This document shows, in pieces, positions 17,910-27,762 of a stretch of 64,000 nucleotides of DNA. Position 1 is the stretch's first letter. The number at the start of each line of letters is the position of its first letter. The notes beneath the pieces were generated by a model. That model worked only from the letters and a program-made list of their open reading frames with translations. It did no database searches and was not told the DNA's origin. The DNA lies in contig DASQFD010000002.1 in the NCBI GenBank assembly GCA_035633255.1, forward strand, positions 23,643-87,642, given 5' to 3'. The position numbers and the translations under genes were made by a program. Source of the DNA: DASQFD01 sp035633255. Lineage in GTDB: Bacteria; Actinomycetota; Actinomycetes; Actinomycetales; Dermatophilaceae.

Positions 17910-19068
17910 GTGAGCGACCCGGAGACGTGGACTCGGCTGGGGTTGGCGACCGCCCACCTCCCAGCGCCCCTGGCCGCCGTGGACCTCGAGGCCCTCGAGG
18001 CCAACGCCGACGACCTCGTGCGTCGGGCCGCCGGCCGGCCCATCCGGGTGGCCAGCACCCGGCGCTGCACCGCGGTCCTGCGCCGGGTGCTCGACCGCCC
18101 CGGCTTCCGGGGTGTGCTGGCGTATGCCGTGCCGGAGGCACTGTGGCTGGCCCGCCTCGGGATCGACGACGTCCTCGTCGCGTACCCGAGCGTCGACGGC
18201 GCGGCCCTCGCCGAGGTCGCCGGAGACCCGGCCCTGCGCGCGGCGGTCAGCGTCGTGGTGGACTCGGCCGAGCACGTGCGGTTCCTCGTCGGCCGCCTCG
18301 GCACGGCAAGCGGGCTGCGCGTCGTCCTCGACGTCGACGCGTCGCTGCGCGTGGGTCCGCTCCACCTGGGCGTCCGCCGGTCGCCGGTCCGCTCCCCGGA
18401 GGAGGCCGTCGCCCTGGCCCGGGTCGCCCGCGACGCCGGGCTGGCCGTGGTCGGGGTGATGTTCTACGACGCCCAGGTGGCCGGCCTCCCTGACACCAGC
18501 CCCGTGCTGCGGGCGGTCAAGCGCCGCTCGGTCGCCGACCTGCACGCCCGCCGCGCCCCGCTCGTGGCCGCGCTGCGCGAGGTCGCCGACCTCGAGATCG
18601 TCAACGCCGGTGGCACCGGCAGCCTGCACCGCTTCGGCGACAGTGGCAGCGTCACCGAGCTCGCGGCCGGCCCCGGCCTCTACGCCCCCACCCTCTTCGA
18701 CGGCTACCGAGGCAGGGCCCTGCGGCCGGCCCTCGCCTACGCCCTGGACGTCACCCGCCGCCCCGGCCCCGGCTTCGTGACCGCCTTCGGCGGGGGGTAT
18801 GCCGCCTCGGGGCCCGCCCGGCCGCTCGCGCCTGCCGTCGCCGGTCACCGCGGGGCTCCGGCTGCTGCGTGCGGAGGCCGCCGGCGAGGTCCAGACCCCG
18901 CTGCGCGGGCCGGGCGCCGACGGGCTCCGGCTCGGCGACCGGGTGTGGCTGCGGCCCGCGAAGGCGGGGGAGCCGCTGGAGCGCTTCGCGACCCTGCACC
19001 TGGTCCGCGGCGAGGTGCTCGAGGAGAGCGCACCCACCTACCGCGGTGAGGGGCGGTGCTTCGGATGA
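17910..19068 (+). pseudogene. Amino acid deaminase/aldolase (alanine racemase N-terminal fold), frameshifted
   Basis: This is a PLP-fold III protein of the amino-acid deaminase/aldolase type. Family-like text includes VVGVMFYDAQVAGLPDTSPV, EIVNAGGTGSLH and FGGGYAASGPA. After the last motif the frame switches by one base. The continuation, GRSRLPSPVT and on to VLEESAPTYRGEGRCFG, is in the +1 frame and ends at 19068, where its TGA overlaps the next ATG. Dropping one C from the run at 18817-18819 restores a protein of about 385 aa. I also recall VASKSVRC around the PLP-lysine in this family; here it reads VASTRRC, with no Lys. It may be a decaying gene or carry a sequence error. Confidence 0.7.
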
Positions 19069-20399
19069 CGAGCACGTGGAGCAACTGGGGGCGCAACGTC
19101 ACCGCCACGCCTGCGGACGTCGAGGTCCCCGCGGACGCCGAGGCGGTGGCCGCGGTCCTGGTCCGGGCCGCGGAAGCCGGTCGGAAGGTCCGCCCGGTCG
19201 GCTCCGGGCACTCCTTCACACCGGTGGGCGCCGCGCTCGACGTCGCCCTGCGCCCGGACCGCCTGACGGGGGTGGTCGACGCCGACACGGTGACCGGCCG
19301 GGTCCGGGTGCGTGCCGGCACGCCGCTGTTCGCGCTGAACCGGGCGCTCGACGACCTCGGACTGGCCCTGCCGAACCTCGGCGACATCGACCGGCAGACC
19401 GTCGCCGGCGCGCTCGCCACCGGCACGCACGGCACCGGCGCCGGCTTCCAGGGAATCGCCGCGGCGGTCACCGGGCTCACCGTCGCGCTGGCCGACGGCC
19501 GGCTCGTGCGCTGCGACGCCGGCACCGAGCCCGACCTCTTCGCCGCCGCGCGGATCTCCCTCGGGGCGCTCGGGGTTCTCACCGAGGTGGAGCTGGCGTG
19601 CGTGCCGGCGTTCCGCCTGCGGGCGCTGGAGCGGCCGGAGCCACTCCCCGACGTGCTCGCCGACCTCGACGGGTTCGCCACGAGCGCGGACCACGCCGAG
19701 CTCTACTGGTTCCCCCACACCGAGGTCGCGCTGACCAAGCGCAACACCCGGCTCCCGCCGGGGGAGGAGCCGCCGCCCGACGCCGCTGGTGGCAGGCCGC
19801 TGCCCCGGTGGCGCGGCCTGCTCGAGGACGAGGTGCTCAGCAACGGCGTCTTCGAGGTCACCAACAGGATCACCTCCCTCGCGCCGGGGACCACCCCGGC
19901 GCTGAACCGGCTCGCCGCGAGCTCGCCCGGCGAGCGGACCTTCACCGACCGCTCGCACCGGGTCTTCTGCTCCCGGCGCCGGGTCCGCTTCGTCGAGAGC
20001 GAGTACGCCGTCCCGCGGAGCGCGGCGGCGGACGTCCTGTCCGAGCTGCGGTCCTGGTTCCGCCGCACCGGGACGGCGGCGGCGTTCCCGGTGGAGGTCC
20101 GCTTCCTCGCCGGGGACGACGTCTGGCTGTCCACCGCGTACGGGAGGGACACGGCATACGTCGCCGTGCACCAGTACCACCGCGGTGACATGGGGGCCTA
20201 CCTCGACGCGTTCGAGTCGATCGTGGCCGAGCACGACGGCCGGCCGCACTGGGGCAAGCTGCACCGGCTCGGGGTGGCGGAGCTCCGGCGGCTGCACCCG
20301 CGCCTGGACGACGTCCGGGCGGTGGGGGACCTGCTCGACCCGGGACGCGTGCTGGGGAGCCCCTACCTCACCACGGTGCTGGGCGCCCGAGCCGCCTGA
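19065..20399 (+). CDS. D-arabinono-1,4-lactone oxidase family FAD oxidoreductase
   Basis: A 444-aa VAO-type flavoprotein. The N-terminal FAD domain shows VRPVGSGHSFTPVG, then GDIDRQTVAGALATGTHGTG; the C-terminal domain ends HWGKLHRL, a match to the aldonolactone oxidase HWGK-type motif. It would oxidise an aldonolactone or sugar alcohol with O2 or another acceptor. The ATG at 19065 was chosen because it overlaps the restored stop of the aldolase-like gene (ATGA), which also supports that frame. Its 3' end overlaps the convergent rarD by 37 bp. Confidence 0.85.
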   Translation: MTSTWSNWGRNVTATPADVEVPADAEAVAAVLVRAAEAGRKVRPVGSGHSFTPVGAALDVALRPDRLTGVVDADTVTGRVRVRAGTPLFALNRALDDLGLALPNLGDIDRQTVAGALATGTHGTGAGFQGIAAAVTGLTVALADGRLVRCDAGTEPDLFAAARISLGALGVLTEVELACVPAFRLRALERPEPLPDVLADLDGFATSADHAELYWFPHTEVALTKRNTRLPPGEEPPPDAAGGRPLPRWRGLLEDEVLSNGVFEVTNRITSLAPGTTPALNRLAASSPGERTFTDRSHRVFCSRRRVRFVESEYAVPRSAAADVLSELRSWFRRTGTAAAFPVEVRFLAGDDVWLSTAYGRDTAYVAVHQYHRGDMGAYLDAFESIVAEHDGRPHWGKLHRLGVAELRRLHPRLDDVRAVGDLLDPGRVLGSPYLTTVLGARAA

Positions 20400-21337
20400 G
20401 CCGCCTGAGCCGCCCGCCCCGACCGCAGCGCCCGCCCACGGCGCGCCGCGAGGAGCGAGTCGGTGGTGAGCAGGGCGAGCGCGACCCAGACGATGCCGAA
20501 GCCGACCCACAGCCGCCCGGACACGCGCTCCCCGAGCAGCAGCACGCCGACGAGCAGCTGGAGGACGGGGGTGAGGAACTGGATCAGGCCGACGGTCACG
20601 AGCGGCAGGCGCCGCGCCGCCGCCGCGAAGAACAGCAGCGGCACCGCCGTCACGACCCCCGCCGCGACGAGCAGCCCATCGTGCAGCCCGCCCTGGCCGA
20701 GGAAGGTGGTCGAGCCCTGCGCCAGCAGCACCCCGAAGATGACCAGCGCGACCGGCGCGAGCACCGTGGTCTCGGCGGCGAGGGAGTGCAGGGCGTCCAG
20801 GCTGGCGCCGACCCGCTTCTTCACCAGCCCGTAGAGGCCGAAGCTGAGGGCGAGCGACAGCGGGATCCATGGCAGCACCCGGTCGGCCACCGCGATGTAG
20901 ACGAAGGCGCCGAACGCGATCCCCACGGCGCCCCACTGCAGCGGGCGAAGCCGCTCCCGCAGCACGACGACGCCCAGGGCCACCGTGACGATGGGGTTGA
21001 GGAAGTAGCCGAGCGCCGCCTCGTAGGTGCGCCCGGTGAGCACCGCCAGGACGTAGATCACCCAGTTGCCGGCGATGAGGAACGCCGCCGCGGTGATGCC
21101 GGCGGTCAGCCGGCGGGAGGCCAGCAGTGGACGCACCCAGCCGCCGTCGCGCCGCACCGCGAGCACCCCGGCGCAGACCACGAGGGTCCAGACGATCCGG
21201 TGCGCGAGGACCTCGAACGCGCCGGCGGGGCGCAGCGCGTGGAAGTACAGCGGGAAGGCGCCCCAGATGCCGTAGGCGAGGAACCCGTATGCCGTGCCGC
21301 GCCTGCGGTCGGCCGCCCTGCCGTCCGGCGGGCTCAC
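20363..21337 (-). CDS. rarD: EamA family transporter, RarD type
   Basis: A 324-aa membrane protein with about ten helices in two EamA repeats. YGFLAYGIWGAFPLYFHAL at the N-terminus and GYFLNPIVTVALGVVVLRER are characteristic of RarD. The substrate is unknown; family members export small molecules. The GTG start at 21337 overlaps the korB stop (GTGA), so it is the third gene of a korA-korB-rarD operon. The C-terminus carries a short AAQAAQAAR repeat and overlaps the end of the lactone oxidase gene on the other strand. Confidence 0.87.
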   Translation of the reverse strand: MSPPDGRAADRRRGTAYGFLAYGIWGAFPLYFHALRPAGAFEVLAHRIVWTLVVCAGVLAVRRDGGWVRPLLASRRLTAGITAAAFLIAGNWVIYVLAVLTGRTYEAALGYFLNPIVTVALGVVVLRERLRPLQWGAVGIAFGAFVYIAVADRVLPWIPLSLALSFGLYGLVKKRVGASLDALHSLAAETTVLAPVALVIFGVLLAQGSTTFLGQGGLHDGLLVAAGVVTAVPLLFFAAAARRLPLVTVGLIQFLTPVLQLLVGVLLLGERVSGRLWVGFGIVWVALALLTTDSLLAARRGRALRSGRAAQAAQAARAPSTVVR

Positions 21338-22460
21338 CCCACGGTCCAGGTGTCCCGGCCCCGGAGCAGTGCCGCCAGGTCCGCGTCGGTGCCCGGGCCG
21401 CCGGCCGCGGTGACGGCGTCGTCCACCTGCCCGCGGACCAGGTCGTCGTAGGTCGGGCGCTCCACCGCGCGGAAGACCCCCAGGGGGACGTAGCGGCGCT
21501 CGGGGTCCAGCCGCGAGAGGGCGAACGCCGCGCTCGGGTCGGGGTCGGCGACGCGGTGCACGACCACCGCCGCCGGGTCGGCGTCGCCCTCGGCGACGAA
21601 GCCGAGGGCGCCGTCCCGGCCGCGCACGAGGAGGCGCCGGTCGGCCTCCGGGCCCACCGCGACGGGCTCGCCGTCGCGGAGGTGGACGATCCGGCTCTCG
21701 GCGGCGGTGCGGTCCTTGAGGGGGGCGAAGGCGCCGTCGTTGAAGATCGGGCAGTTCTGGTAGATCTCCACCAGCGAGCTGCCCCGGTGGGAGGCGGCGG
21801 CGCGGAGCACCTCGGTGAGGTGGGCGCGGTCGGAGTCCAGGGTGCGGGCGACGAAGGTCGCCTCGGCGCCGAGCGCGAGCGACACCGGGTCGAAGGGGGT
21901 GTCGACGGACCCCGCGGGCGAGGACTTGGTGACCTGCCCGACCCCGGACGTGGGGGAGTACTGCCCCTTGGTCAGCCCGTAGACCTGGTTGTTGAACAGC
22001 AGGATGGTCAGGTTGACGTTGCGGCGCAGCGCGTGGATCAGGTGGTTGCCGCCGATCGAGAGGGCGTCGCCGTCACCGGTCACCACCCACACCGACAGGT
22101 CCGCCCGGCTGGTCGCCAGGCCCGTGGCGATGGCGGGCGCGCGGCCGTGGATCGAGTGCATCCCGTAGGTCTGCAGGTAGTAGGGGAAGCGCGAGGAGCA
22201 GCCGATCCCGGAGACGAACACCATGTTCTCGCGGCGCAGGCCCAGCTCGGGGAGGAAGCCCTGCACCGTGGCGAGGATGGCGTAGTCGCCGCACCCGGGG
22301 CACCACCGCACCTCCTGGTCGGAGGTGAAGTCCCGCTTGCCCAGGGCCGGCTCCGCGGCACCGCGCTGCGGCACGCCGGCCAGGCCGGCGGACGGCATAC
22401 CCAGCGGGGTCGGGACCCGGCCGGGTCCGGTCGCGGCGGCGGCGCCGGGGTGCACGGCGG

Positions 22461-22464
<4 letters not shown>
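21334..22464 (-). CDS. korB: 2-oxoacid:ferredoxin oxidoreductase beta subunit (2-oxoglutarate type)
   Basis: A 376-aa thiamine-diphosphate subunit. WCPGCGDYAI and GIGCSSRFPYY supply cluster cysteines, and GDGDALSIGGNHLIHALRR with NNQVYGLTKGQYSPTS is the ThDP/Mg site. With KorA it converts 2-oxoglutarate plus CoA to succinyl-CoA while reducing ferredoxin, an alternative to the NAD-linked 2-oxoglutarate dehydrogenase in actinobacteria. The ATG overlaps the korA stop (ATGA). Other 2-oxoacids cannot be excluded. Confidence 0.92.
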
Positions 22465-24329
<1,865 letters not shown>

Positions 24330-24380
24330 GGACACCTTTTCCGGCATCCCGCCGGTTCGCGGGACGATTGTCTGGTCTCC

Positions 24381-24414
24381 ATGGTACGGCGGATAAGGGT
24401 TGCCTTATTCCGCC
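24381..24414 (-). promoter_or_regulatory. korA promoter with inverted-repeat operator candidate
   Basis: On the minus strand a TACCAT -10 candidate (24386-24381) is preceded by an inverted repeat at 24414-24388: GGCGGATAAGG, a 4-nt spacer, then CCTTATTCCGCC (one extra T in one arm). The dyad overlaps the -35 position. The AT-rich AAGG/CCTT core stands out in this GC-rich DNA and loosely resembles an iron-repressor (DtxR/IdeR) box, matching only partly. Confidence 0.5.
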
Positions 24415-24568
24415 AGCGCACGGCCCTCATCCGTCCCCCCGGCGGCATCGCCTGGTGCGGAGCGGGTGCGCCTCGCCCGAGTCGTCGGAGCGGCCGCCGC
24501 GACGGGGCGCATCGAGTCGGAGCTCGTCCTCGGTGTGCTGAGCCGTCCCCCAGCCCCTAGTTCTGGCC

Positions 24569-24597
24569 TTGGCTAGGCTGCTTTTCGGTCCTACACT
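24569..24597 (+). promoter_or_regulatory. Promoter for the first toxin-antitoxin pair
   Basis: TTGGCT (24569-24574) and TACACT (24592-24597) are separated by 17 nt. The -10 ends 6 nt before the antitoxin ATG, so the transcript is predicted to be leaderless. Confidence 0.6.
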
Positions 24598-24603
24598 TCC
24601 GCC

Positions 24604-24882
24604 ATGCAGACGCTTCCGATCTCCAAGGTCAAGGACAGGCTCAACGAGCTCGTCGACGAGGCCTCGAGCACCCACGAACACGTGTTGATCACCAGGAATG
24701 GCAGCCCGGCGGCGGTGCTGGTCGGCGCGGACGAGTGGGAGGCTCTGCAGGAGACGCTGTTCTGGCTGTCCCAGCCGGGCATTCGTGAGGACGTCGCACA
24801 GGCCCGCGCGGAGTACGAGGCGGGTGAGACCCTCGACGAGGACCAGGTCCGTCACCGGCTGAACCTTCCCAAGCGGTCCTAG
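24604..24882 (+). CDS. Phd/YefM family antitoxin
   Basis: A 92-aa antitoxin. The N-terminal DNA-binding half has the typical pattern ISKVKDRLNELVDEASSTHE, then VLITRNGSPAAVLVGADEWE; the C-terminal half is acidic and would wrap the toxin. It is followed after one base by a RelE-type toxin gene. Products of this family repress their own promoter. The paralogous pair lies at 34652-35202; the two antitoxins share the same layout but differ in sequence. Confidence 0.88.
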   Translation: MQTLPISKVKDRLNELVDEASSTHEHVLITRNGSPAAVLVGADEWEALQETLFWLSQPGIREDVAQARAEYEAGETLDEDQVRHRLNLPKRS

Positions 24883-24883
24883 G

Positions 24884-25150
24884 GTGGCGTACACGGTCAG
24901 GATGGCGAGCCCCGCTGTGCGGAACCTGGAGCACATCCCGCCGCGGTACGCGGCCGCGATCTTGGAGTTCATCTACGCGGTTCTGCCCGAGAACCCGGGC
25001 CGGGTCGGGAAACCGCTCGAGCGCGAGCTTGAGGGCCTGTATGGGGCTCACCGGGGCGACTACCGGGTGGTCTACGAGATCCGGGACGACGACACGTCGG
25101 TGCTCGTGGTCCGGATCGATCACCGCGCCCACGTCTACCGGTCACGCTGA
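24884..25150 (+). CDS. RelE/ParE family toxin
   Basis: An 88-aa protein with the RelE-type ending GAHRGDYRVVYEIRDDDTSV and IDHRAHVYRSR. Family members cut mRNA on the ribosome or inhibit gyrase; the basic C-terminal residues here favour the RelE branch (inference). The GTG at 24884 follows the antitoxin stop by one base. It converges with selD, whose stop is 17 bp away. Confidence 0.87.
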   Translation: MAYTVRMASPAVRNLEHIPPRYAAAILEFIYAVLPENPGRVGKPLERELEGLYGAHRGDYRVVYEIRDDDTSVLVVRIDHRAHVYRSR

Positions 25151-25167
25151 GTCCGCTCACCGCTGAG

Positions 25168-26169
25168 TCAGCGGACGGCCAGCCGGGGCGCTCCGGCGAC
25201 GGTCTCGCCGACGACGGGCCAGCCCGGCAGCTCCCCGACGACGAGCAGGCCACCGCTGGTCTGCGCGTCCGCGAGGAGCAGGAGCTCGTCCCCGTCCAGC
25301 GCGGTGTCGAGGTGCGGTCGCACCCAGTCGAGGTTGCGACGGGTCCCGCCGCTGACGTACCCGGCGGCGAGCGCCTCGCGTGCGCCGTCCAGGTAGGGGA
25401 CGGCGGCGGCGTCGATCGCGGCACCCACCCCCGACGCGCGCAGCACGGAGAGCAGGTGCCCGAGCAGGCCGAAGCCCGTCACGTCCGTGGCCGCCTTGAC
25501 ACCCCCCGCCAGCGCCGCCGCGGCCGCCTCCCGGTTGAGCCCGGTCATGGCCTCGACCGCTTGGGGGAAGACCTCCCCGGTGGCCTGATGGCGGCTGTTG
25601 AGCACGCCGACTCCGAGAGGCTTGGTGAGGGTGAGCGGCAGCCCCGGCTCGGCGGCGTCGGTGCGCAGGAGGCGGTGGGGGTCGGCAAGTCCGGTCACCG
25701 CCATGCCGTACTTCGGCTCGGCGTCGTCGATGCTGTGTCCACCCGCGACCGGGACACCGGCCGACAGGGCCACGTCGCGCCCGCCCCGCAGCACCTCGGT
25801 GAGCAGCTCGAGGGGGAGCCGGGCGCGAGGCCACCCGACGAGGTTGAGGGCGAGGACGGGCCGGCCACCCATCGCCCACACGTCGGACAGGGCGTTCGCC
25901 GCGACGACGCGACCCCAGTCGTAGGGGTCGTCCACGACCGGCGCGAAGAAGTCGGTGGTGCTGACCAGCGCCCGGTGCTCGTCAAGGCGCAGCACCGCGG
26001 CGTCGTCGGGGGAGTCGAGGCCGACGAGCAGGTCGGCCGGGGTCTCCACGCCGCCAGTCGCGAGCGCCGCCAGAACGGCCTCGAGGTCGCCCGGTGGCAG
26101 CTTGCACGCGCAGCCACCCCCGGCGGCGTACTGCGTCAGCCGGATCCGGCGGGCGGGCTCGTCGGGCAC
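25168..26169 (-). CDS. selD: Selenide, water dikinase (selenophosphate synthetase)
   Basis: A 333-aa enzyme that makes selenophosphate, the Se donor for selenocysteine. The catalytic segment GGGCACKLPP has Cys20 (the position that is Sec in some SelD) and Lys23. VSTTDFFAPVVDDPYDWGRV is the ATP/metal loop, and GHSIDDAEPKYGMAVTGL follows. The start is the GTG at 26169, preceded at 6 nt by a TACCGT -10 (26181-26176), so probably leaderless. It diverges from the tRNA-Sec gene by 57 bp. Confidence 0.95.
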   Translation of the reverse strand: MPDEPARRIRLTQYAAGGGCACKLPPGDLEAVLAALATGGVETPADLLVGLDSPDDAAVLRLDEHRALVSTTDFFAPVVDDPYDWGRVVAANALSDVWAMGGRPVLALNLVGWPRARLPLELLTEVLRGGRDVALSAGVPVAGGHSIDDAEPKYGMAVTGLADPHRLLRTDAAEPGLPLTLTKPLGVGVLNSRHQATGEVFPQAVEAMTGLNREAAAAALAGGVKAATDVTGFGLLGHLLSVLRASGVGAAIDAAAVPYLDGAREALAAGYVSGGTRRNLDWVRPHLDTALDGDELLLLADAQTSGGLLVVGELPGWPVVGETVAGAPRLAVR

Positions 26170-26175
26170 CCGCCG

Positions 26176-26181
26176 ACGGTA
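26176..26181 (-). promoter_or_regulatory. Candidate -10 (TACCGT) for leaderless selD
   Basis: On the minus strand TACCGT ends 6 nt before the selD GTG at 26169. No clear -35 is visible. Confidence 0.45.
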
Positions 26182-26214
26182 GCCCAGCGAACACCGGGCG
26201 CCGGCGGCACGGCA

Positions 26215-26220
26215 TACGCT
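26215..26220 (+). promoter_or_regulatory. Candidate -10 (TACGCT) of the tRNA-Sec gene
   Basis: TACGCT ends 6 nt before the first base of the tRNA (26227). This spacing would place transcription start at or next to the mature 5' end. The element overlaps a copy of the recurring GGCATAC motif. Confidence 0.45.
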
Positions 26221-26226
26221 CGTCGC

Positions 26227-26322
26227 GGAGGTGTGCAGGCGCCTGGTGGCCCTCCCGGTCTTCAACACCGGTGGGACCGAGCGACTCGGTCCGGCGGGTT
26301 CGATTCCCGTCCACCTCCGCCA
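26227..26322 (+). tRNA. selC: Selenocysteine tRNA, anticodon TCA
   Basis: A 96-nt class II tRNA. The acceptor GGAGGTG (26227-26233) pairs with CACCTCC (26312-26318); G discriminator and encoded CCA follow. The anticodon loop C-T-T-C-A-A-C (26260-26266) is closed by CCGGT/ACCGG, with TCA at 26262-26264. The long variable arm is a perfect 8-bp hairpin, GGACCGAG-CGA-CTCGGTCC. The T arm carries GTTCGATTC. An eighth acceptor pair expected of bacterial tRNA-Sec is not obvious (T/C at that position). selD, selA and selB flank it. Confidence 0.97.
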
Positions 26323-26333
26323 GCGGCGGTGGC

Positions 26334-26339
26334 TATCGT
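26334..26339 (+). promoter_or_regulatory. Candidate -10 (TATCGT) for leaderless selA
   Basis: TATCGT lies 12 nt after the tRNA-Sec 3' end and ends 7 nt before the selA ATG (26347), without a ribosome binding site in between. Confidence 0.45.
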
Positions 26340-26346
26340 CCCGGTC

Positions 26347-27762
26347 ATGAGCACCCGGGGAAGCGGCGACGCCGCGAGTGGCACCTGGAGCGGCACCGGG
26401 CACGGCTCCGGGGCCTTCCCGGACGCGCGCCGAGCGGTGCCGCGCGTGGACACCGTGCTCGCCGACCCGCGGCTGGCCGAGCCGCTCGCGCGCCTCGGCC
26501 GGGGGGTCGTCAAGGCGGCCGTCCGCGAGGTCCTGGCCTCGGTCCGGACCGGCGGGCGGCCACCGGGGGCCGCGGTGGAGGCCGTCCTGTCCGTACTGCC
26601 CACGCGTGCCTCCTCGCTCCGGCCGGTCCTCAACGCCACCGGCGTCGTGGTGCACACCAACCTCGGCCGGGCGCCGTGGTCGGCGGCGGCGGTGGAGGCG
26701 GCGACCGCAGCAGCCGGGACCGTCGACGTCGAGCTGGACCTCGGCACCGGGCGCCGATCCCGCCGGGGCGCCGGTGCGCTCGACGCGCTGCTCGCCGCCG
26801 TGCCGGAGGCGGAGGCCGCGCTGGTCGTCAACAACGGTGCCGCCGCCCTGCTCCTTGCGACCACCGCGCTCGCCGCCGGCCGGGAGGTGGTGGTCAGCCG
26901 TGGCCAGCTCGTGGAGATCGGCGACGGCTTCCGGCTGCCCGAGCTGGTCTCGACGACCGGCACGCGGCTGCGGGAGGTCGGCACGACCAACCGCACCACC
27001 CTCGCGGACTACGCCGACGCCGTCGGTCCGGACACCGGGTGCGTCCTTGTGGTCCACCCGAGCAACTTCCGGGTCGAGGGGTTCACCTCCACCGTGCCGG
27101 TGCGCCACCTCACCGGACTCGGTGTCCCGGTGGTCCACGACGTCGGCAGCGGCCTGCTGCGTCCGCACCCCCTGCTGCCGGACGAGCCGGGCGTCGCCAC
27201 CGCCCTGGCGGACGGCGCCGCGGTGGTCACGTGCAGCGGCGACAAGCTCCCGGGTGGCCCGCAGGCGGGCCTGGCCCTGGGGCGCGCCGACGTGGTCGAG
27301 CGGATGCGCGGGCACCCGCTGGCCCGCGCGCTGCGGGTCGACAAGACGACCCTCGCGGCGCTCGAGGCGACCCTGCGCGGGCCGCGTTCGCCGGTGCAGG
27401 AGCACCTGGAGAGCGACGCCGCGGAGCTCCGCCGGCGATGCCTGGCGCTGGTCGTGGGCCTGCCCGCCGGTGCGGACGCCGAGGTGGTGCCGGTGGAGGG
27501 CGTGGTCGGCGGCGGCGGTGCGCCGGGGCTGCGCCTGCCCGGGTATGCCGTGTCGCTGCCGGAGCGGAGCGCTGCCGCCTTGCGCCGAGGCCGGCCGCCG
27601 GTGCTCGCGCGGACCTCGGGGGGACGGTGCCTCGTCGACCCGCGGTGCGTGCCCCCGGAGCGGGACACCGACCTCGCCGCCGCCGTGACGACCGCCCTCC
27701 TCGTCTCGACGGGGAAGGCGGCCGGAGGCGCCGCCGGTCCCCCCGCGGGGCCGACGCGCTGA
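26347..27762 (+). CDS. selA: L-seryl-tRNA(Sec) selenium transferase
   Basis: A 471-aa PLP enzyme that converts seryl-tRNA(Sec) to selenocysteyl-tRNA(Sec). RPVLNATGVVVHTNLGRAPW and VNNGAAALLLATTALAAGRE are family signatures, and the PLP lysine is Lys300 in SGDKLPGGPQAG. Length matches E. coli SelA. It follows tRNA-Sec closely and its stop overlaps the selB ATG by one base, so the two proteins are probably made together. Confidence 0.96.
   Translation: MSTRGSGDAASGTWSGTGHGSGAFPDARRAVPRVDTVLADPRLAEPLARLGRGVVKAAVREVLASVRTGGRPPGAAVEAVLSVLPTRASSLRPVLNATGVVVHTNLGRAPWSAAAVEAATAAAGTVDVELDLGTGRRSRRGAGALDALLAAVPEAEAALVVNNGAAALLLATTALAAGREVVVSRGQLVEIGDGFRLPELVSTTGTRLREVGTTNRTTLADYADAVGPDTGCVLVVHPSNFRVEGFTSTVPVRHLTGLGVPVVHDVGSGLLRPHPLLPDEPGVATALADGAAVVTCSGDKLPGGPQAGLALGRADVVERMRGHPLARALRVDKTTLAALEATLRGPRSPVQEHLESDAAELRRRCLALVVGLPAGADAEVVPVEGVVGGGGAPGLRLPGYAVSLPERSAAALRRGRPPVLARTSGGRCLVDPRCVPPERDTDLAAAVTTALLVSTGKAAGGAAGPPAGPTR

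Noticed and set aside
25168..26169. SelD as a selenoprotein
   Set aside because: The codon at the position that is Sec in some SelD proteins is TGC (Cys20), not TGA.
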